Assembly: GCA_024638445.1 (NCBI GenBank)
Contig: JAHEKH010000007.1
Span: forward strand, 1 to 54,398
Direction of reading: 5' to 3'
DNA: 54,398 nt
From: Gammaproteobacteria bacterium
Lineage (GTDB): Bacteria; Pseudomonadota; Gammaproteobacteria; Steroidobacterales; JABDKV01
The stretch's first letter is position 1. Every line of letters starts with the position of its first letter. The position numbers and the translations under genes are program-made. Of this stretch, positions 52,710 to 54,398 are shown piece after piece. The notes beneath the pieces are model-generated. The model saw only the letters and a program-made list of their open reading frames with translations, was not told the DNA's origin and did no database searches.

Positions 52710-54338
52710 ATGAACGTCACGCTGATCCTCTTAATCAGTGCAGCTGTAATCAGCATGGCCATCATCCCGCTGATGATGCGCGCTGCGCCATTCCTGGGAA
52801 TGATCGATCTGCCCAGCGGCCGCAAGGTTCACGAGGAGCCTGTGTCGCGGGTTGGCGGGATCGGGATTGTCATCGGCGCGCTCCTGCCGCTGATTTTCTG
52901 GCTGCCGGCGGATGACCTGCTCCGCTCCTTCCTGCTGGGTTCCGCGGTATTGCTGGCCTTTGGTGCCGCCGATGACGCCAGGGAACTCGGTCACTACGTC
53001 AAGTTTATCGGCCAGGGTATTGCCGTCCTGCTGGTCGTGTTTTACGGCGACCTCTGGGTGTCGCGCTTTCCTTTCTTCGAAGACCCGCTGCCGGCCAGCA
53101 TTGGCAAGCCCTTCACCGTGATCGCCATGATCGGCGTGATCAACGCGATCAATCACTCGGATGGACTGGACGGCCTGGCCAGCGGCGAGGCTTTGCTGAG
53201 CCTGATCGCTATCGTTTACCTGTCATCGCTGGGTACCGGCGATCCATACGCCAGTGCGATTGCCATGGTGACCATCGGCGGGCTGTTCGGTTTTCTTCGT
53301 TTCAATACCCATCCGGCGCGGGTTTTCATGGGCGACAGCGGCAGCCAGTTCCTCGGATTCACGCTGGGCTTCCTCGCGATCCTTTTGACCCAGCGGGTCA
53401 ACACCGCAATCAGTCCGGCCATCGTGCTGCTTCTCATCGGTCTGCCGATCGTCGACATTATCGCCGTGCTGTTCCTGCGCATCCGTGGTGGTATGAACTG
53501 GTTCAGGGCCACACGCAACCATGTGCACCACCGCTTGCTCGACCTCGGGTTTGCGCACTACGAAACGGTAGTCATTATTTATTCCATCCAGGCGCTGCTG
53601 GTTACCGCCGGTATCCTGCTGCGTTACCAGGCCGACTGGCTGCTGGTCGGGCTGTACCTTGGTTTCGCAGCATCCATTTTCGCTCTGCTAACGGTCGCCG
53701 AGAGACGGGGATGGAAAACCGGCCAGGGGACTATTGCCGCTCCGTTCACTGCGGCACTCGCCTCAGTGCGGGATTCGCTGTGGCTGCGCAAGGTGCCCCA
53801 GGTGCTCGTGTGGTTTGCGGTGCCGGTATTCCTGGTTGGCGGCCCGCTGGCCGTCGCCGACGTGCCACGAGACTTCGCGATCATATCGGGCGTACTGGCA
53901 CTGGTGATGACCGTCGAACTGGTATTCGGCAAGAGCGACGACTCGATCATCCTGCGGGGAATCGTCTACATCACGGTGGTCTTCCTGACCTACCTCATCG
54001 CCGCCTACCCGGTCGAGTCGAGCCAGGCATTTAACCGGCTCGAGGTCGTCCTGTACGCGCTGCTGGCGCTGGCGGTCGGCCTGACGATTCGCTACTCGCG
54101 GGAAATTACTTTCAGGACCACGCCCACCGATTATTTGCTGGTGTTTATTGTCGTGGCGATCGGGATCGTTCCGGGCGATGCGCTGGCCGGCAACCAGGTG
54201 GCTGCCGGCCTGATCAAGGCAGTGATCGTCATCTACGCCTGCGAGGTCGTGCTGCTATCCGGGTTCCGCCGCTGGAACCCAATGAGCATCGCCTGCCTGG
54301 TCAGCCTCGGCTGGCTGGCTGCCGCCGGGCTACTCTAG
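52710..54338 (+). CDS. WecA/MraY-family undecaprenyl-phosphate sugar-1-phosphate transferase with long extra C-terminal membrane region
   Basis: GMIDLPSGRKVHEEPVSRVGGIGI, AADDARELGH, NAINHSDGLDGLASGEA, NTHPARVFMGDSGSQFLGF, RNHVHHRLLDLG; 542 aa. Confidence 0.9.
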   Translation: MNVTLILLISAAVISMAIIPLMMRAAPFLGMIDLPSGRKVHEEPVSRVGGIGIVIGALLPLIFWLPADDLLRSFLLGSAVLLAFGAADDARELGHYVKFIGQGIAVLLVVFYGDLWVSRFPFFEDPLPASIGKPFTVIAMIGVINAINHSDGLDGLASGEALLSLIAIVYLSSLGTGDPYASAIAMVTIGGLFGFLRFNTHPARVFMGDSGSQFLGFTLGFLAILLTQRVNTAISPAIVLLLIGLPIVDIIAVLFLRIRGGMNWFRATRNHVHHRLLDLGFAHYETVVIIYSIQALLVTAGILLRYQADWLLVGLYLGFAASIFALLTVAERRGWKTGQGTIAAPFTAALASVRDSLWLRKVPQVLVWFAVPVFLVGGPLAVADVPRDFAIISGVLALVMTVELVFGKSDDSIILRGIVYITVVFLTYLIAAYPVESSQAFNRLEVVLYALLALAVGLTIRYSREITFRTTPTDYLLVFIVVAIGIVPGDALAGNQVAAGLIKAVIVIYACEVVLLSGFRRWNPMSIACLVSLGWLAAAGLL

Positions 54339-54398
54339 TTACTCAGCCGCCAGCGCCTGGGACTTCAGTGACTCGATGCGCGCCAGCAGTGAATCGGC
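54339..54398 (-). CDS. C-terminal end of an unidentified convergent gene, cut by the window edge
   Basis: Minus frame ...ADSLLARIESLKSQALAAE-stop, directly adjacent to the transferase stop; too short to identify. Confidence 0.35.
   Translation of the reverse strand, partial: ADSLLARIESLKSQALAAE

Overview
Dense, high-GC, chromosomal window that looks gammaproteobacterial. I see about 52 protein-coding genes (two cut by the window edges), tRNA-Ser(CGA), tRNA-Leu(CAA), and no prophage, transposase or CRISPR array. Main blocks, left to right: the 3' end of an EttA-type ABC-F gene; a split histidine-utilisation locus (hutF-hutG-fpr divergent from hutI-hutH, with hutU separated by a LysM-FecR gene and a DUF4145 gene); purL and neighbours; tRNA-Ser; mltF; tadA-guaA-guaB; xseA and an M23 peptidase; metX-like; der-bamB-yfgM-hisS-(amidohydrolase)-rodZ-pilW-rlmN-ndk; a minimal iscA/iscU-like/iscS/trmJ block; suhB; a sulfatase; secF-secD-yajC-tgt-queA; an ECF sigma / zinc-finger anti-sigma / double-PDZ operon; tRNA-Leu; a NUDIX gene; a ferredoxin; and the start of an exosortase/polysaccharide locus (fused exosortase-EpsI plus a long WecA/MraY-like transferase). 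Most genes are housekeeping. The observations I rate highest are: (1) an ISC operon with no iscR, hscB, hscA or fdx whose IscU-like protein has lost the first ligand Cys, the conserved Asp and the LPPVK chaperone motif; (2) the ECF sigma / anti-sigma / non-catalytic double-PDZ operon with an ECF-like promoter almost on top of the start codon; (3) a structure-rich queA upstream region with nested inverted repeats; (4) the exosortase-EpsI fusion locus with a leader containing perfect inverted repeats. All calls come from reading the sequence and remembered family motifs; no database search was run.
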